Assembly (NCBI GenBank): GCA_017165825.1 | Contig: CM029377.1 | Coordinates: forward strand, 19,860,795-19,924,794 | Length of the DNA stretch: 64,000 nucleotides | Direction: 5' to 3' | Source: Hepsetus odoe | Lineage: Eukaryota; Chordata; Actinopteri; Characiformes; Hepsetidae | In this document: in pieces, positions 24,641 through 37,509 of the stretch | Layout of the letters: the number at the start of each line of letters is the position of its first letter | How positions within the stretch are numbered: position 1 is the stretch's first letter | Notes under the pieces: generated by a model | What the model saw: the letters and a program-made list of their open reading frames with translations, nothing else | The model's database searches: none | Told to the model about the DNA's origin: nothing | Position numbers and translations under genes: made by a program

Positions 24641-25290
24641 CAATGGTTTTGCTGAATAAGCATAGAGAAGGTCAGAAGGAGTTACATTGTGCCTAGTTGT
24701 GATTTTGTATGATTTTGGAAGAGCTACAGTAGGAGTGATGGATGCGTTTAAAGTAGAGGTAGGACTACAAGGATCAGTGCCAAGCCCATTCTTGTTTGCA
24801 ATGGTAATGGACAGGTTGACAGACAAGATTAGTCAGGAGTGCCCTTGGATGATGATGTTTACTGATGATACTGTGACCTGTAGCGAGAGTAGGGAGCAGC
24901 TTGAGAAGACCTTGGGGAGGTCTGCATATGCTCTAGAGGAGAGGAATGAAAGTCAGTAGACCAATATATATATATATATATGGTGCTGATAAAGTCAGGT
25001 AGCTGAGCTGGAGGTGGCAGATTGACAGGATCAGAAATACATATATTAGAGGGAAAGCTCAGGTTGGATAAAATGCTAGACAACATTAGAGAAGCGTGAC
25101 TGCATGTTTGAACATGTACAGAGGAGAGAAGTAGATCAGGAGAAGGATGTTGAGGATTGAGCTGCCATGGAGAACAGGAAGGCCAAAGAGAAAGTTTATA
25201 GATGTGGTGAGAGGACATGCAGTCAGAATAAGGAAGATCACCAGAAGAAATGGAATAGGATAATCTGCTATGGTGACCCACAACTAATTA
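24640..25290 (+). mobile_element. RTE-like LINE, degenerate reverse transcriptase
   Basis: The frame around 24740-24960 reads 'GSVPSPFLFAMVMDRLTD' and then 'MMMFTDDTVTCSESREQLE', a recognisable RT palm segment in which the catalytic YADD/FADD box is FTDD. The 3' part (25170-25270) again shows the 'IDVVRGH'-type C-terminus. Stop codons, a TA microsatellite (24963-24981) and internal deletions break the frame, so it is inactive. Confidence 0.75.
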
Positions 25291-26630
25291 TTCTAAATTA
25301 TTTATTTATTTAATAAATTATGTAATTTTTTTTTATTTTTTTGTCCTCATGTCACTTGCCACCTCGTGAAAAGTAATCTATAGCTATGTAAATATAGCCG
25401 GTTCTAAGCCTATGCAATTTACCTACCACCCACCTTGATAGCACTACCCACCTTCTTGCATTGATTAGAGCCCTTGACGGTTCTACAATGCATGTAGTTG
25501 ACCTTGTTGGATTTGTATAGGCTCAATTTTATAGTGAGTCCTCAACAGCTATATCACACACACCACCCATCTCAAGGCTTGGGAAATCTAGTCAACAAGC
25601 AAACAAAAGGCTAAAGACAAACAAAGCTCAAAACCATCATAAGCTTAAATGACCTAGTTGTTGAATTAACTTACCTGGACTCTGGATCCGCATTGGCTAA
25701 ATTGCTGTACACACACCATGAGGCTTTAATGGCCTTTTTGCTGCACTAAGGTCAGGGGGGACTAGTAAGGATCTCGACCCTTTGTCAGATGCTATCAGGA
25801 GATCTTTTACTATTTTTACTAGGGCTGTTCAGTGCGATGATAGGGTCAAAAACCAGATTGAAAATTTTAAAGCCATTTCTACAGAATCTTGTAGAATCTT
25901 CTGTTATAAATGGAAAGTTAGAAACTGATAATTTGATAACTGAAATGGACTGAGATTTTGTTTCTTAAGTAAAGACTTACTAACTGCTAGTTTGAAAGTT
26001 GCTGGCACATAACCCAGGTTGAGTGATTATTATTTCTAAAAGAGGTCAGATTATCACTGGCATGAACTCTTTGCATAATCTGGTAGGAAACAGTCAAAGA
26101 TACAAGTAGAGGATTTAGAAGATGAAATAGCTGAGATAAGGTTGATCTATAAACCTGGATTAAAGTAGGCTAACCTCTCTATTGGTATAACGTTTTGGTC
26201 TAATCTATATCTGTCTCGTGCAGCAGACATGGTAGCTTTGGTCCTTCGTTTTAGATTTCTTGTCCAATGGTTTCAATCTTAGTACTAAAAAAAATCAAAA
26301 TTTTTAGCTTCTATACATTGTAGGTATCTGAGGTTCAGCTCCTCCCTGGTTCTTCATAGAGCCTAATCCCAGAGTCAGGATTAGGTCTAGAATGTGGCTA
26401 TAATAATGAATTACATTGTGGATAAAAAGTCATAGTATTGATGTTTGATGTAAAGCCTAATTTCAGTCAGTCCTATTCCTTCTCAACATGAATACTGAAG
26501 TCACCAACGATCATTACTTTATTTTTATATACTGCTAGGCTTGCTAAAATTCACTGAACTCCTTTAGGAACTGTGTGTAGGGTCCTGGTGGCCTGTAGTT
26601 GGTAAAAGGTGAAAAAGCTGTCCTTTTTTG
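25290..26630. other. Repeat-like non-coding stretch
   Basis: No coding exon can be supported. The style of the sequence suggests old, diverged transposable elements, but I cannot name a family. Confidence 0.35.
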
Positions 26631-26631
26631 T

Positions 26632-27347
26632 ACAGTGGAACCTCTGGTCACGAACGTTTCTGAACACGTACAAATCAGTTTGTGACCACAATTTGTGGTT
26701 GCGAACATAACACTGGCGGCCAGTTTCCCCTCTGGTTCGTACTACGCACCAATGATTTCCCTCACTCTCTGTCCATATCTCATTTTCTTTTGTTTGCTGA
26801 GTGTATGCAGGTCCTAACAAAGATGGCGCATGTTTTCAGTCTTTCCTTGCACATCATTCTTGGTCCCTGCGCTTAAAACTCATTAAAAAAGGGTCTAACA
26901 TGAACTGTGTCTAGCACAAACTCTTGCAATGTTAGTTTTCTCTGTTGTGTTTCTCAGTGTTATTCAATGTTTTTACATTTAGTTTACTATTACACTATGT
27001 ATTCTATGGTATAATTAACTATTTTTGTGCTTAAAAATCTTTTAAAAATACATACAGTTTGTACAGTCTAGAACGGATTAATCGAATCACAGGGGTGGCT
27101 GTGGTCTAGTGGTAGGGTACTTGCCTACGGACCTCTGGATCAAAAGGTCCCGAATCCCACCTCTAGTGCTACCACCACTGGGTCTCTGAGCAAGACCCTT
27201 AACCCCGAGTTGCTGTCCCTATAATTAGGACATGGAAGTCTCTCTGGATAAGAGCGTCTGCTAAATGCAAATGCAAATGTAAATATGTACATACAGTCTT
27301 ATGGGGAAATTATGTGTGGGTTGCATCCAGAGTCATGACCAGAGGTT
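26632..27347. mobile_element. Pogo/Tigger-like MITE with nested SINE
   Basis: The left end is TACAGTGGAACCTCTGGTCACGAAC. The right end contains 'tatggggaaattatg' and 'catgaccagaggt', the usual mirrored end of Tigger-type fish MITEs. A SINE (27091-27287) has inserted inside. A solo matching end lies at about 55050-55070. Confidence 0.55.
27091..27287 (+). mobile_element. tRNA-derived SINE, 'aagagcgtctgctaaatg' family
   Basis: Head 'tgtggtctagtggtagggtacttgcc', then 'gagcaagacccttaaccccgagttgctgtccc' and the tail 'ggataagagcgtctgctaaatgcaaatgcaaatg'. Inserted in the Tigger-like MITE. Confidence 0.85.
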
Positions 27348-27349
27348 TT

Positions 27350-30120
27350 TTTTGGGCTAATAAGTATACCTCCCCCTCTGCCACTTAGGTAAGATCTTTG
27401 TGCATAGCTGTAGCCTGCAGGGGTGGTTTAATTTAATGTAATAATGTCAACAGGTCTAAGCCAGGTTTCTGTTAAGCAAAGGATGTCAAAATACTTATCA
27501 ATGATCAACTCATTTACAATTACAGCCTTAGAATTAAATGATCTAATATTCATCAGTCCCATCTTTAGATCAAAGTTTTTTATATTTTAATTTAACATTT
27601 TTTAAATTAACATGGTTTAACATTATTTAAATTGTTAGAGCAGGCTTTCTGAGTTTTCATTGCTGTAGTTCTCTTCACGGAACAGAAACATCCTCAATAT
27701 GGTGACCCTTGAGTGATGTCTCATTGCGGCTCACAGACAGCAGGTTTAACCAGTCTGTCTGCGGCCTGCCCTGGCCCTGGATTGTCAGCAGTGGCTAAAT
27801 AAACTACTCTGCCTAACTAGCAGACTATGAGCTATGCTGCAGGAAATGAGAGCAGTACCTTCCCAGGAGAGGTGCCCATCCTGTCCTACAAGACCAGGCT
27901 TGCCCTGTAATGTAGACCAGATATCTATATATCCCACTTTTTCAGAGCATTGGACATCTAGCAATGTAATGCCCAAAGTCTGCTGTAAGCTTCAGTCCTT
28001 TGCCGCATTGGTATTGGGCCAGAGCTTATATCACACTTGGTTGATTCTGACTGCCACAGACGAATATCATTAGCCACTACATGAAGTATTACCCTTTCAT
28101 ACCTATGGTTAGCTAGCAGCTTAAGGTTCGCTAACAAATCTGGGGCTATGATTCCAGAAATACAGCTGACCCTAGCTGCTGATGATGCCCCTAAATAGAA
28201 TCTCCAATAATCAGAGGACCTTTAACAGACTTCTCAGCTGTCACTTCCATGAGGGAGCTGAACCTGTTTGTCACGTGATCGGTGGGGGGAGAATGATGCT
28301 CGTGTGGGGAAGCCTCAGCATGAGCTTTGGCCACAACACCCAAAGTGCTCAGATTACCCACTATAAGGCTTGAGTGGAGGGACTTGTACAGGGTCTGAGC
28401 ATGTCCACCAAAACTAGACACTTACTTGTAATAAGGCTGGAGTTGACTTAATGTCAAACTGGATGCAGTTATCATTGGACTCATTCACTGAATGGATCTT
28501 TACCACCACCAGCGTTCACTAAGTCGCTAAAATTCCAAAATGAGCATACCACATGAGTGAAAACAAAAGATAGGACTCAACTGCAGGGTTATTGCGACGA
28601 ATGTTGTAAGCTATGGAGTTAGTGTTAGTGCGGAACGTGTGATGTACTGAACCACTGAGCTACAGAGCTGGTATTGAGTGTAGAGCCTAAAAACAGGTGT
28701 ACTTTTCAACCAAAAAAAGAGGAGAGGGATAAAGGGAAACAGCAGAGAGGGGAGATACACTTTGAAGAGATGAGGCAAACTTCATTCTCTTTCCTACTTA
28801 TTTTTAAACTTGCTTTCAACTTTTTAAACTGATTTTCATACTTTATTTTCACATAGAACTCACCTTGGCAGTGTAACAGGCAAGCAAGGAAGATCAACAC
28901 TCAGGACAGTGGTCAAAGAAGCTAAAAACAGAGGATGCTGTGAAGGCCCAATTCTACATATTTGAGGTTGTTGTAGTGCAAAGGGAGGCTTGAAAAAATT
29001 TCCTGTGCAGGGAAGCTCATCATGTCTGCTGTGATCTCAGGGTAGTGGAGACACACTACTATTGTACCATGAATAGATTCCCTGCCTGAGTCTGACCCCT
29101 AGACAGGCTGCCCAGGAATGATTTAACTGGCATTAAGACCCATTGGAGCCTCACTACACCCAAGTGGCCAGAATACACCTGTCATTAGGTCTGCCTCTGT
29201 GAGTGGCAGTAGATGGCTACAGACAGGCCCTCATGGATATTGCTAAAAGGGTGGATGCTACCTACTCTCAAGCTAGCAGATTGAAGACTGAGAGTACCAT
29301 CCCAGGAATAAACTCATGCCCACAGACCTCATAGGTGAGTGGCATGATGTACCATGATGCACAGTACCAGCTCCCAGCACATACTTAGATTTGCCAGGGT
29401 GCCCAACAAACGTTTACCCTGAACATGGAAGGTGCCATTACCCCTGTCTGGCACTTAGAACACCAAGCCCCTGCCAGTGACCTGTGTACACAGGAATGTA
29501 CATGATGTGACTGATGGGGGACTTGCAGTTACTTAAGCTTCCCGTACCCTAGTTGTTTAAGGACTAGGTCCAGAACCATCAGCTCACCAGATGCCAGAGA
29601 TCAGGACACTGCCCTGTAACATGGGCAAACAGGGGAAGGAGACTGTTCCTGTTGGTCAAACCATATTCATCACTAAACCAATCTGAGTTATTCCATCTCA
29701 TTCCAGGACAGTTGGTAGCCTTCCTTCTTGAGAGAAGATGGACCAAAATCTCAACCACTGCTAGAACAAGTCCATGTTGATTAATGGGGCCCCTTCATTT
29801 TGTCATCAAAAATGAGGAAGGCTGTTCCAGTGGAAACACTGGTGACCCTGAGGTCCAAGATTTTCTAACCTGGACCTCACCAAAGGTTACTGACAGGTGC
29901 CGCTGGCCCCTGCCCAATGGGAGAAAATTATTTCAGTACCCTAGATGGGCACTAGCAGTATGTAATCCTACTATTTGGCCTGCATGGGATCCCCACAACT
30001 TTCCAGCTGCTGATGGATGAAGTACTGGGCCTTATCAAGATTAGGAAGTAGGCTACAGTAAAGCTACAATTACCATAAAAATCACATCATGAATCCAGAA
30101 TGATTGATGCTATGCTTATT
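27350..30120. other. Unassigned stretch, probably old transposon sequence
   Basis: No gene or named repeat can be supported. Open frames at 28182-28373 and 29784-30020 are short. The 28182 frame includes a peptide faintly like a Tc1 transposase ('GGGRMMLVWGSLS'), which argues for decayed DNA transposons. GC content is higher than in the neighbouring AT-rich DNA between about 28.9 and 30.0 kb. Confidence 0.35.
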
Positions 30121-30127
30121 GGGATCT

Positions 30128-30209
30128 TTATACCTGTTGGACCAATGAGACACACCTGGCACCTCATTATAATGGCAGGTGTGCCTCATTGGTCCAACAG
30201 GTATAAACA
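30128..30209. repeat. Inverted repeat, 32-bp arms
   Basis: Left arm 'tttatacctgttggaccaat...' and right arm '...attggtccaacaggtataaa' are reverse complements over about 32 bp with one mismatch, separated by an 18-bp spacer. Probably the remains of a hairpin MITE or a fold-back element. Confidence 0.85.
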
Positions 30210-30744
30210 GGACAGAGCACCGTGAACCATGACAATAATATTGTAGGCACAGCTCCAGCTAGGTAAAAAGAGGGGACTATTACAGTGCTTTAAAAGCAGA
30301 GGTATTTTGATACAAGTCATTAATTATGAACCTATTAAGGCAAGGTAATACATGTCCCTTTCCCTTTAGGCCCAATAGAAAAAACAAACTGTCCTGGAGA
30401 GGACACTTCCAAGGAGGAGTTAATGTTGTGATTACTTAAGTTACTTACTAAAGTTACCTGCTCCCACTAGCAGAGTCTCTTGGAAGTGTTTTGGAATGTT
30501 GGGCACAGTGAGGCTAAATGTGAGTTGGAGTGTCTGGTGGCCCTTAACTGCAGTTACTGCTATAGATTAATGACTGCAGTAAAGGTACTGAGTTCTGAAG
30601 ACATCTGTCATCACAGGAATACATAGGCAAACAGTGGCACCAAAGATTATACATTTTACTAAAATGTTTTGGAGAATTTGTCTGATTTTGCACTGCACAA
30701 AAAATGAAAAGAACAATTTGAAAACACATCAGATCTCAATTGGG

Positions 30745-32265
30745 AAAACAATTATACTGGGATTCAATATTGTAATGGAAAGTGTAATGTGTTAAGAACA
30801 AAAGGATGCCACATCATTTGATGAAAATGAAAATTATCAACCTACAGCGGGCTTAATCTGAAGTCACCCAGAAATTTTAACTGAAAATCTGATGCGTCAG
30901 GCGAGTCCAATTTGCTGAAATGTCTTTGCAGCAATTCAAAATGGTACTCAGTAGTTTGTATGGTCCCCTTATGCCTGACAACATTGGGGCATGCTCCTTA
31001 TGAGATGACAGATGGTGTCCTGGGGTATCTTCTCCAAGATCCTAAACAGGGCATCACTGAGCACCTGGACAGTCTGAGGTGCAACATGGCAGCTTCAGAT
31101 AGACCTAAACATGATGTCCCAGAGATGTTCTATTGGATTTAGGTCAGGCAAATTTGGAGGCCAGTCAATGGTATCAATTCCTTCATCTTCCAGGAACTGC
31201 CTGTATACCCTTGCCACATGAGGCCGGGCATCATCATGCACCAGGAGGAACCCAGTAACCACTGCACCGGTTTAACAATGGGTCTAAAGATTTCATCCCA
31301 ATACCTAATGGCAGTCAGGGTGCCAATGTTTATCCTGTAAAGGTCTGTGCATCCCTCCATGGACATGTCTCCCCAGACCAACATTGACCCACCACCAAAG
31401 GCAGCATAACGTTCACCGTGGCTTCTCCAGATACATTCACTTCTGTCACCTGAGCTCAGAGAGAACCTGCTCTCATCTGTGAAAAGCACAGGACACCAGT
31501 GCTGGACCTGCCAATGCTGGTGTTCTCTGGCAAATGCCATTCAAGCTCCATGGTGCCGGGCAGTTAGCACAGGGCCCACTAAAGGAATATTGGGCCCTCA
31601 ACCCACCCTCATGAAGTCCGTTTCTAATGATTTGTTCAGAGACATTTTTACGCCAGTGGCCTGCTGGAGGTCACTTTGTAGGGCTCTGGCAGTACTCATC
31701 CTGTTCCTCCTTGCACAAAGAAGCAGATACCAGTCCTGCTGATGGGTTAAGGACCTTGGACAGCCCTATCCAGCTCTCCTAGAGTAACTGCCTATCTCCT
31801 GGAATCTCCTCCATGCTCTTGAGACTGCACAGCAAACCTTTCCGCCAATGGCACATACTGATGTGCCATCCTGGTGGAGTTGGACTGCCTGTGCAACCTC
31901 CGCAGGGTCCAGGTATCGCCTCATGCTACCAGTAGTGACACTGACCCAAGTCAATTGCAAAACTACTGAAAAGCAGTCAAAAAATTATGAGGAGAGAAAA
32001 AATGTCTGCGTCCTCCACCTGCAAAACCATTCCTGTTTTTGGAGTCATCTCATTGTTGCCCCTTTAGTTGAACTGTTGCTAATTTCATTAACACCAAAAC
32101 AGCTGACTCTGATTAACAGCCCCCTCTGCTACTTAATTGACCAGATCAATATCCCAGACTGACGTAATACTATACTCTGATTAAAAAGTGTTCCTTTAAT
32201 TTGTGTTTAATACAAGGATTTTAGTGGTGATCTTTTTTTGATTAAGTTTTTGGCCCCATTGTATA
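30745..32265 (-). mobile_element. Tc1-like transposon with degenerate transposase
   Basis: Minus-strand frames at 31960-31766 and 31540-31139 cover most of a Tc1 transposase. The N-terminal helix-turn-helix part reads LDPAEVAQAVQLHQDGTSV and the catalytic part reads VLFTDESRFSL, then GGSMLVWGDMS. Stops and a frameshift between 31766 and 31540 break it, and the DDE residues are not all retained. The right end carries 'ttgattaagtttttggccccattgta', a plausible terminal repeat. The outer boundaries are approximate. Confidence 0.75.
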
Positions 32266-32324
32266 TTGCATGTATATTTCATGGTGTTGGTATAAAGCGG
32301 GTTTTTAATGTTGATTTTGTCTTG

Positions 32325-33190
32325 GTAGCTCTTAAGGGACAGATGTATGATGATGGGTGGAGAAGTTCATTTTCGTTCAGATATCTCTAATGGCACTGGA
32401 CTCATCATCATCATGTACTGACTGAACTCTATAGCAGTGGAATGACCCAAATGTGTTTGATGAGCATCTGCAAAAGCATTGCTAGTGGACAGGTAATGAC
32501 CAGTATTTGATAAAGGAGTTTGAGATGTAAGCTGAGCAGTAACACTGGAATATTCAGGTGGACACTTGAGTGTTGTTATGTACAGAAAAAAATAACATTT
32601 CAGTTATTTGGTTAAAACTGAAGGATTTACCTTTGACAGGTGGTAGATGGGGGAAATGGCAAGCATAGAATATATTGATCATACTGAAACCTCAGTGACA
32701 GTTTAAGTATTGTCTGACAAAATTGCATTTTTCAACAAGATAATGATCTCAAGCATCTTCAGAATTGTGTCAAAATTACAATAATCCAGTCTAAAATTTT
32801 AAGAATTATGTCTTGACGATGGACTGGTAACCCGTTCAAGGTGTTTCTCTGCCTTTTGCCCTATGTCACTGTATACGCTTCAGCGCCACTCACAATCCTA
32901 CTCAGGATAAGCAGTTGAGATAATGAATGAATGAATGAATGTCTTCGTCTTCATTCATGGCCTCTCCAGTCTCTAGATCTTCCTGCCATTGACCTGGCTT
33001 GGGATGAGTTGGACCAGCAAGTTCCAAAGGAACAAGAGGAAGAACTGTTTGCATGCTTGATAAGTTGCAGGAGGTTTGGACATCAGTTATTTCCAAAAAT
33101 GGCTGGAAAGCACTCACATTCCTTAAATCACATTAACAGTGTTGCAAAGCTGCACTTCAAAACCAGTCAGCTACATTTGTTTTTCTAATA
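32325..33190 (+). mobile_element. Second Tc1-like transposase remnant
   Basis: At about 32735-32760 the sequence reads QQDNDLKH, the QHDNDPKHT region of Tc1 transposases. At about 32947-33130 it reads WPLQSLDLPAIDLAWDELD, the SPDLNPIE motif in decayed form. Between them lies an unrelated repeat (32812-32940), so the transposase was split by a later insertion. Confidence 0.7.
32812..32940. repeat. Dispersed repeat ending in (GAAT)n
   Basis: 'caaggtgtttctctgccttttgccctatgtcactg' to '(gaat)n'. A second copy lies at 59290-59407 and ends in (GAGT)n. Here it interrupts the Tc1-like transposase. Confidence 0.6.
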
Positions 33191-35060
33191 TTTTCTTGTA
33201 TTAAAATTAACTTAAAGCAATATATTGTTAATTTTTTAAAATGGGTTGGCCCAAACGTTACAGAGTAGTTGATCAGAGGCATATTTGGAATTCACATTTA
33301 TCTTTTTATTTTATTGCACTTGTTAATGTGTTAAGGAACAAAGCAGAAGACTGTGATTCAAGACCCAAGAAGATTCAAGAAGTTTTTGGGCAAGATTCAT
33401 ATCGCTTCCTTCACCTCCAGCTGCACAGAATGAGAGTGTAAATCAAATGTTAATGTAACATAAGAGGTCTAAGGAGAGCCCAAAAAGACACTACTGCAGT
33501 ACAGAGCCTTTCTTCAAAAGGTAATGAATGTAAAAATAGTGCTTCTGTTCTGTTTAACTAGCAGTGTTAGTTTTTTTCAAATGTCTGTTTATTACAGATT
33601 AGACAGCTTGACTACATAACCATAGTTTATTCTATTTTAGCTCAATCAATCGTTTAGCTAAAACAGCAGTTGTACTTATTTCATTTCTACACAGTAGAAT
33701 GTAGGATGACCTTGGAGGTCAAGAAGAAAGGGAGGCCAAAGTCAAGTATCAAATGAAAGAAGAAGGTAGAAGACATGTAAAATTCAGGCAGGAGTTAAGA
33801 TATAGTGATATAGATATAGGGGATAGTGAAGAGTTGCCAGATTGCTTAGCAACAACTGCAGTAGTGGTAAGAGTGACATCTGGGCAAAAAAGGGAGGATA
33901 AGACATTTCAGATATTTCATTAGCATTACAAGGGAGCAAAGATACATCAATATCCTGGATTATCTTTTTTTTAAGAAAATTATTCATAGAGCAAACCCCT
34001 AAATTAACAGAATTCACTTTAGTAAGAGAACTGATTGGGACATTACAGACAGCTTGTAGATGTAACATAAAGGAATCAGAGAAACCTCAAAAACATCTTT
34101 AAAAAGCAATTGGCTTCAGCATTTCCACCACCTTGATCAGGACAATCACGAGAGAGAGTGATTTTAGGTCTAAATTATCTGGCTAAACTTTTTCTTTTTT
34201 TCATTCTAACTCATACGCAGGTTTTGTGTGTACAGGAGTTTGTATGTGAGTGTTAGTTTCACTTTTTAGCGTGTCATGATGTCCTGCTTAATGTGTTCGG
34301 ATTTGCCTGGAAGAGCAAGAGAATTAAAATATGGAACACATTGCACCCTTTCTACAAATTCAGTTTCTCTTTCCATCTCAAGATGATCGATCTTTACCAA
34401 ACTTGCTGAATATCTTTTAAGTTAAATAAGTTTTTATGTATGTGTTAGCACACCTGTTGCCTCTGGTATATTAAAAGACAAATACCGTGATTAGAATGTA
34501 TCGATGAAAGCTTTGAGTGTGCATATAGATTCACATCAAGTTTTGCTTTATTTTTCTATTCATGATAAGCAGGGTGATTGTAATTCTATTAGATGCATAA
34601 AAAGTAAACTGGTGAATTATAACAGTGTTGGTGTCCAGGTGTTAAATTTCTTACTGTTTTATTAAAATCACACTAAAAAGTTTATCACAAATATCTTGAG
34701 CTTTTTTTGCAGCTTAGTTTCCATTAAAGAAGTTCATGAACTGGAGAATGAATTATACATTTCATAACGATAATATTAACGGTAATGACAGAATAAAAAC
34801 CGTGAAAAAATGAAATGTTTTTTTTTACTTTTGCAGTTTTTATTTAGAAATTATTAGAACATGTGGGTATACCTGTGTAAATCAACTTTATGAATAAACA
34901 TAAATTAGGCAGGTTAAGGGATAACATATGTAGCTTCAACATTTTGGAGTTTAATCGCAGTGAATATGTTATCTATTTGTTGAATTATAGTTGATGATTA
35001 CGGTCAAGTTCAATTCATGTTAGAGAGAAAAGTAAAATAAATTTTACAAATTAATTTAGA
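33191..35060. other. AT-rich non-coding stretch
   Basis: No gene or clear repeat family seen. A weak RTE-like echo ('gaggtcaagaagaaagggaggccaaag') lies at about 33715-33745. Confidence 0.35.
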
Positions 35061-35659
35061 GCTTTTCATGGAAGCTCAATGCAGAACTTTGTGGTTGAAT
35101 AAATTATCCTCAGTTATGATACAGAGAATTACAATAAACTGGGATGTTGGTGCTGCCAGCCCACCACTCTCACGCGATCACTCAGGTTTGTTGACGGTGG
35201 TGTGGGTGGAACTTTGTCAGGCTGTAATAACGAGTCTGCAGGAGTCACAGTACTGCACTCTAAATTCATGGTTTGTAATGTGAGTTCAAAACAGAACAAA
35301 TTTCTCTCTTTGAGATGGACGGCTGTCCGCCACAAGTGGACAGCTTAAACATTTCCGAAAAAGCCAAGGCCATCAAATACCAAAAGGGTTTCCTGAACTC
35401 CATACCAGCTAGTCCATCGAGTCAAAAGACAACCATCAGATTTCTCTCCTCACCTGAACTTCCGCTTAGCTACATCAGACTGGATCTTCTGCATGAGCTG
35501 CTGCCACCAAGATTAACAAACACTTCACCCACTCAAGCAGAACCACCATTAGCTCATCGACCTTCCAATTACAGACTCTGATCTACTCTTTTATAGTGAA
35601 GTATACTCTACCAGAACTCATTGCTAAATCTATTCATTTATGAAATGCACTTTCGCTTT

Positions 35660-35875
35660 CTTTTCCTTCTTTATTTACAGGGTCGACCAGAAGAGGATGG
35701 TTCCCCTTTTGTGTCTTGGTTCCTCTCAAGGTTTCTTCCTCCTGTTTCCGGGAGTTTTTCCTTGCCTCTGTTGCCCTCGGCTCACTCATTTGGGGCTCGG
35801 ACCCGGGATCTGTGAAGCTGCTGTGACAACAGTAATGAAAACAAATAAATACGTATGAGATAAATAAAACTGACT
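35660..35875 (+). repeat. Dispersed fish repeat with 3' LINE-like tail
   Basis: 'cttggttcctctcaaggtttcttcctcctg' to 'ataaataaaactgacttgaca' is a recurrent teleost repeat that ends like a retroposon tail. Class not determined. Confidence 0.5.
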
Positions 35876-36539
35876 TGACAATCAATAGGTTTCTTACCCA
35901 GGATCCCCTGCTTCTGTGCCAACCACAGCACCATTTGTTCCATTCCAGGTTACCTGACTGGAGCAGCAATTTTCATCACTGTTGTATCAACCTCAGTGTA
36001 CTGTTGTGAACATTCATGCAGTAGCTGACACCAGGCCCTGAAGAGTTTCTGCTGAATACACCGTCCAGAGCAGCATGTTTTAAGGTAACAAATTATACAA
36101 TTGAACTAGATTAGTAATGAAATACTGAAACCTTTCTTTAAAATGGATTGAAGTTGAGGGGTCCTGGGCTCACCTTATGCCTGCAGACTCCTACAAAATC
36201 AAACTACACTGGTAGTATTTCAACCACAAAAATGTTATTGCCCAAAAAAAAAAAAAAAAAATTAAAGTAACAAGAAAAACAAACCCTGGACCACAGTATG
36301 GAATAAATCCAGGCTGTGTCAAAATAGCTTCTATTTCTATCTGACCTTTATTTTACTTGATCTGTAACAAGACCTTGCAAAATATATTGAAAGAAGTGAC
36401 TAGAAGACCAATTAAAATGAAGAACTGTGGAGTGGACAGGAAGTTAACAACCACTTAGAGACAAGGGTTTTGGTTTCTTATTTAAAATAGTTTTAGATGG
36501 CAAAGGGAAGTGCATGCCTGTCTCCCATCAGTTTAACAA

Positions 36540-36711
36540 GTGGTGGTGGTGATCTTCTGGAGGTTCTTGCTTGCGCATCAAGAGGTCCAAGGTTAGAATC
36601 CCTCCTCTAGCACTACCACCATTGGGTTCCTGAGCTACTCCAGAGGGACTGGCCCTGTAATTAGGGCAAAATCTGGATAAGAGCGTCTGCTTAACGCCAC
36701 AAATGTAAACA
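36540..36711 (+). mobile_element. tRNA-derived SINE, 'aagagcgtctgctaaatg' family
   Basis: Diverged copy with 'gcatcaagaggtccaaggttagaatccctcctctagcactaccacc' and the tail 'ggataagagcgtctgcttaacgcc'. Confidence 0.75.
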
Positions 36712-37050
36712 CATTGTCTTTTCCAACTAAATTGATGTCCACATTTATCTGCATGGAGAGCAGATTAATCGAGATGTTGAGAGGATATTTAGGCTGCAAG
36801 TAGGAACACATTCTAATGGTAGGCGTGAATTGACTTACTCATGGCTGTCTACTCGTCATTGGTTCAGCTGAGACAACTGTCAACGCTGGATCAGAAGAGC
36901 ATCAGGGTGAAAAATGCCAAGTACTATACCAGAAAGAACATTTAAAAAAACAAAAAAAAAACAAAAAAAAAAACAAATGCTGCACAATTAACCCTTTACA
37001 GCACCACAGAAATGTGCACAGGCAAAAGGTGCTAACATTTCATTATTGCT

Positions 37051-37468
37051 TTTATTGAGCCTCTGGTGAAAATGTTCATTTCTTCAGAACAGGGACAACA
37101 TCCACATCATGGCTTCCCAGAGGTCCCAGGTAAGACATTTATGTACAATTCTCATCAAATGACAGTACATAGAGAAAGCTAAGTCACTTATCAAAACAAA
37201 TTTATAAACTAATTTTAGAGGTACCCACAGCACACAGTCACTTCCATGCTCACATAAAATAGTATATTAAACAGCAAGCTGTTTGTATATAGCAAACTTA
37301 TTTGTATATATTTAAACAGGGAAAAGTTTGTCGAATGAAATAAGAATTTGCACAAAACAGGGCAAACAAGCAGCAAAATCAAGATTCAAATTCATAGTTA
37401 GTATATTAAATAGTTATGTCATTTGTTAAATAAATATTGAGAAATGCTTCATTGCGTAGGGTATGGGC

Positions 37469-37509
<41 letters not shown>

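Larger units (their letters stand above)
35061..37030. other. Spacer downstream of E2F3 with repeats
   Basis: A small + strand frame (35315-35581, 88 residues) has no recognised domain. 35660-35875 is a dispersed fish repeat and 36540-36711 a SINE. Poly-A runs lie near 36246-36262 and 36945-36975. Confidence 0.4.
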
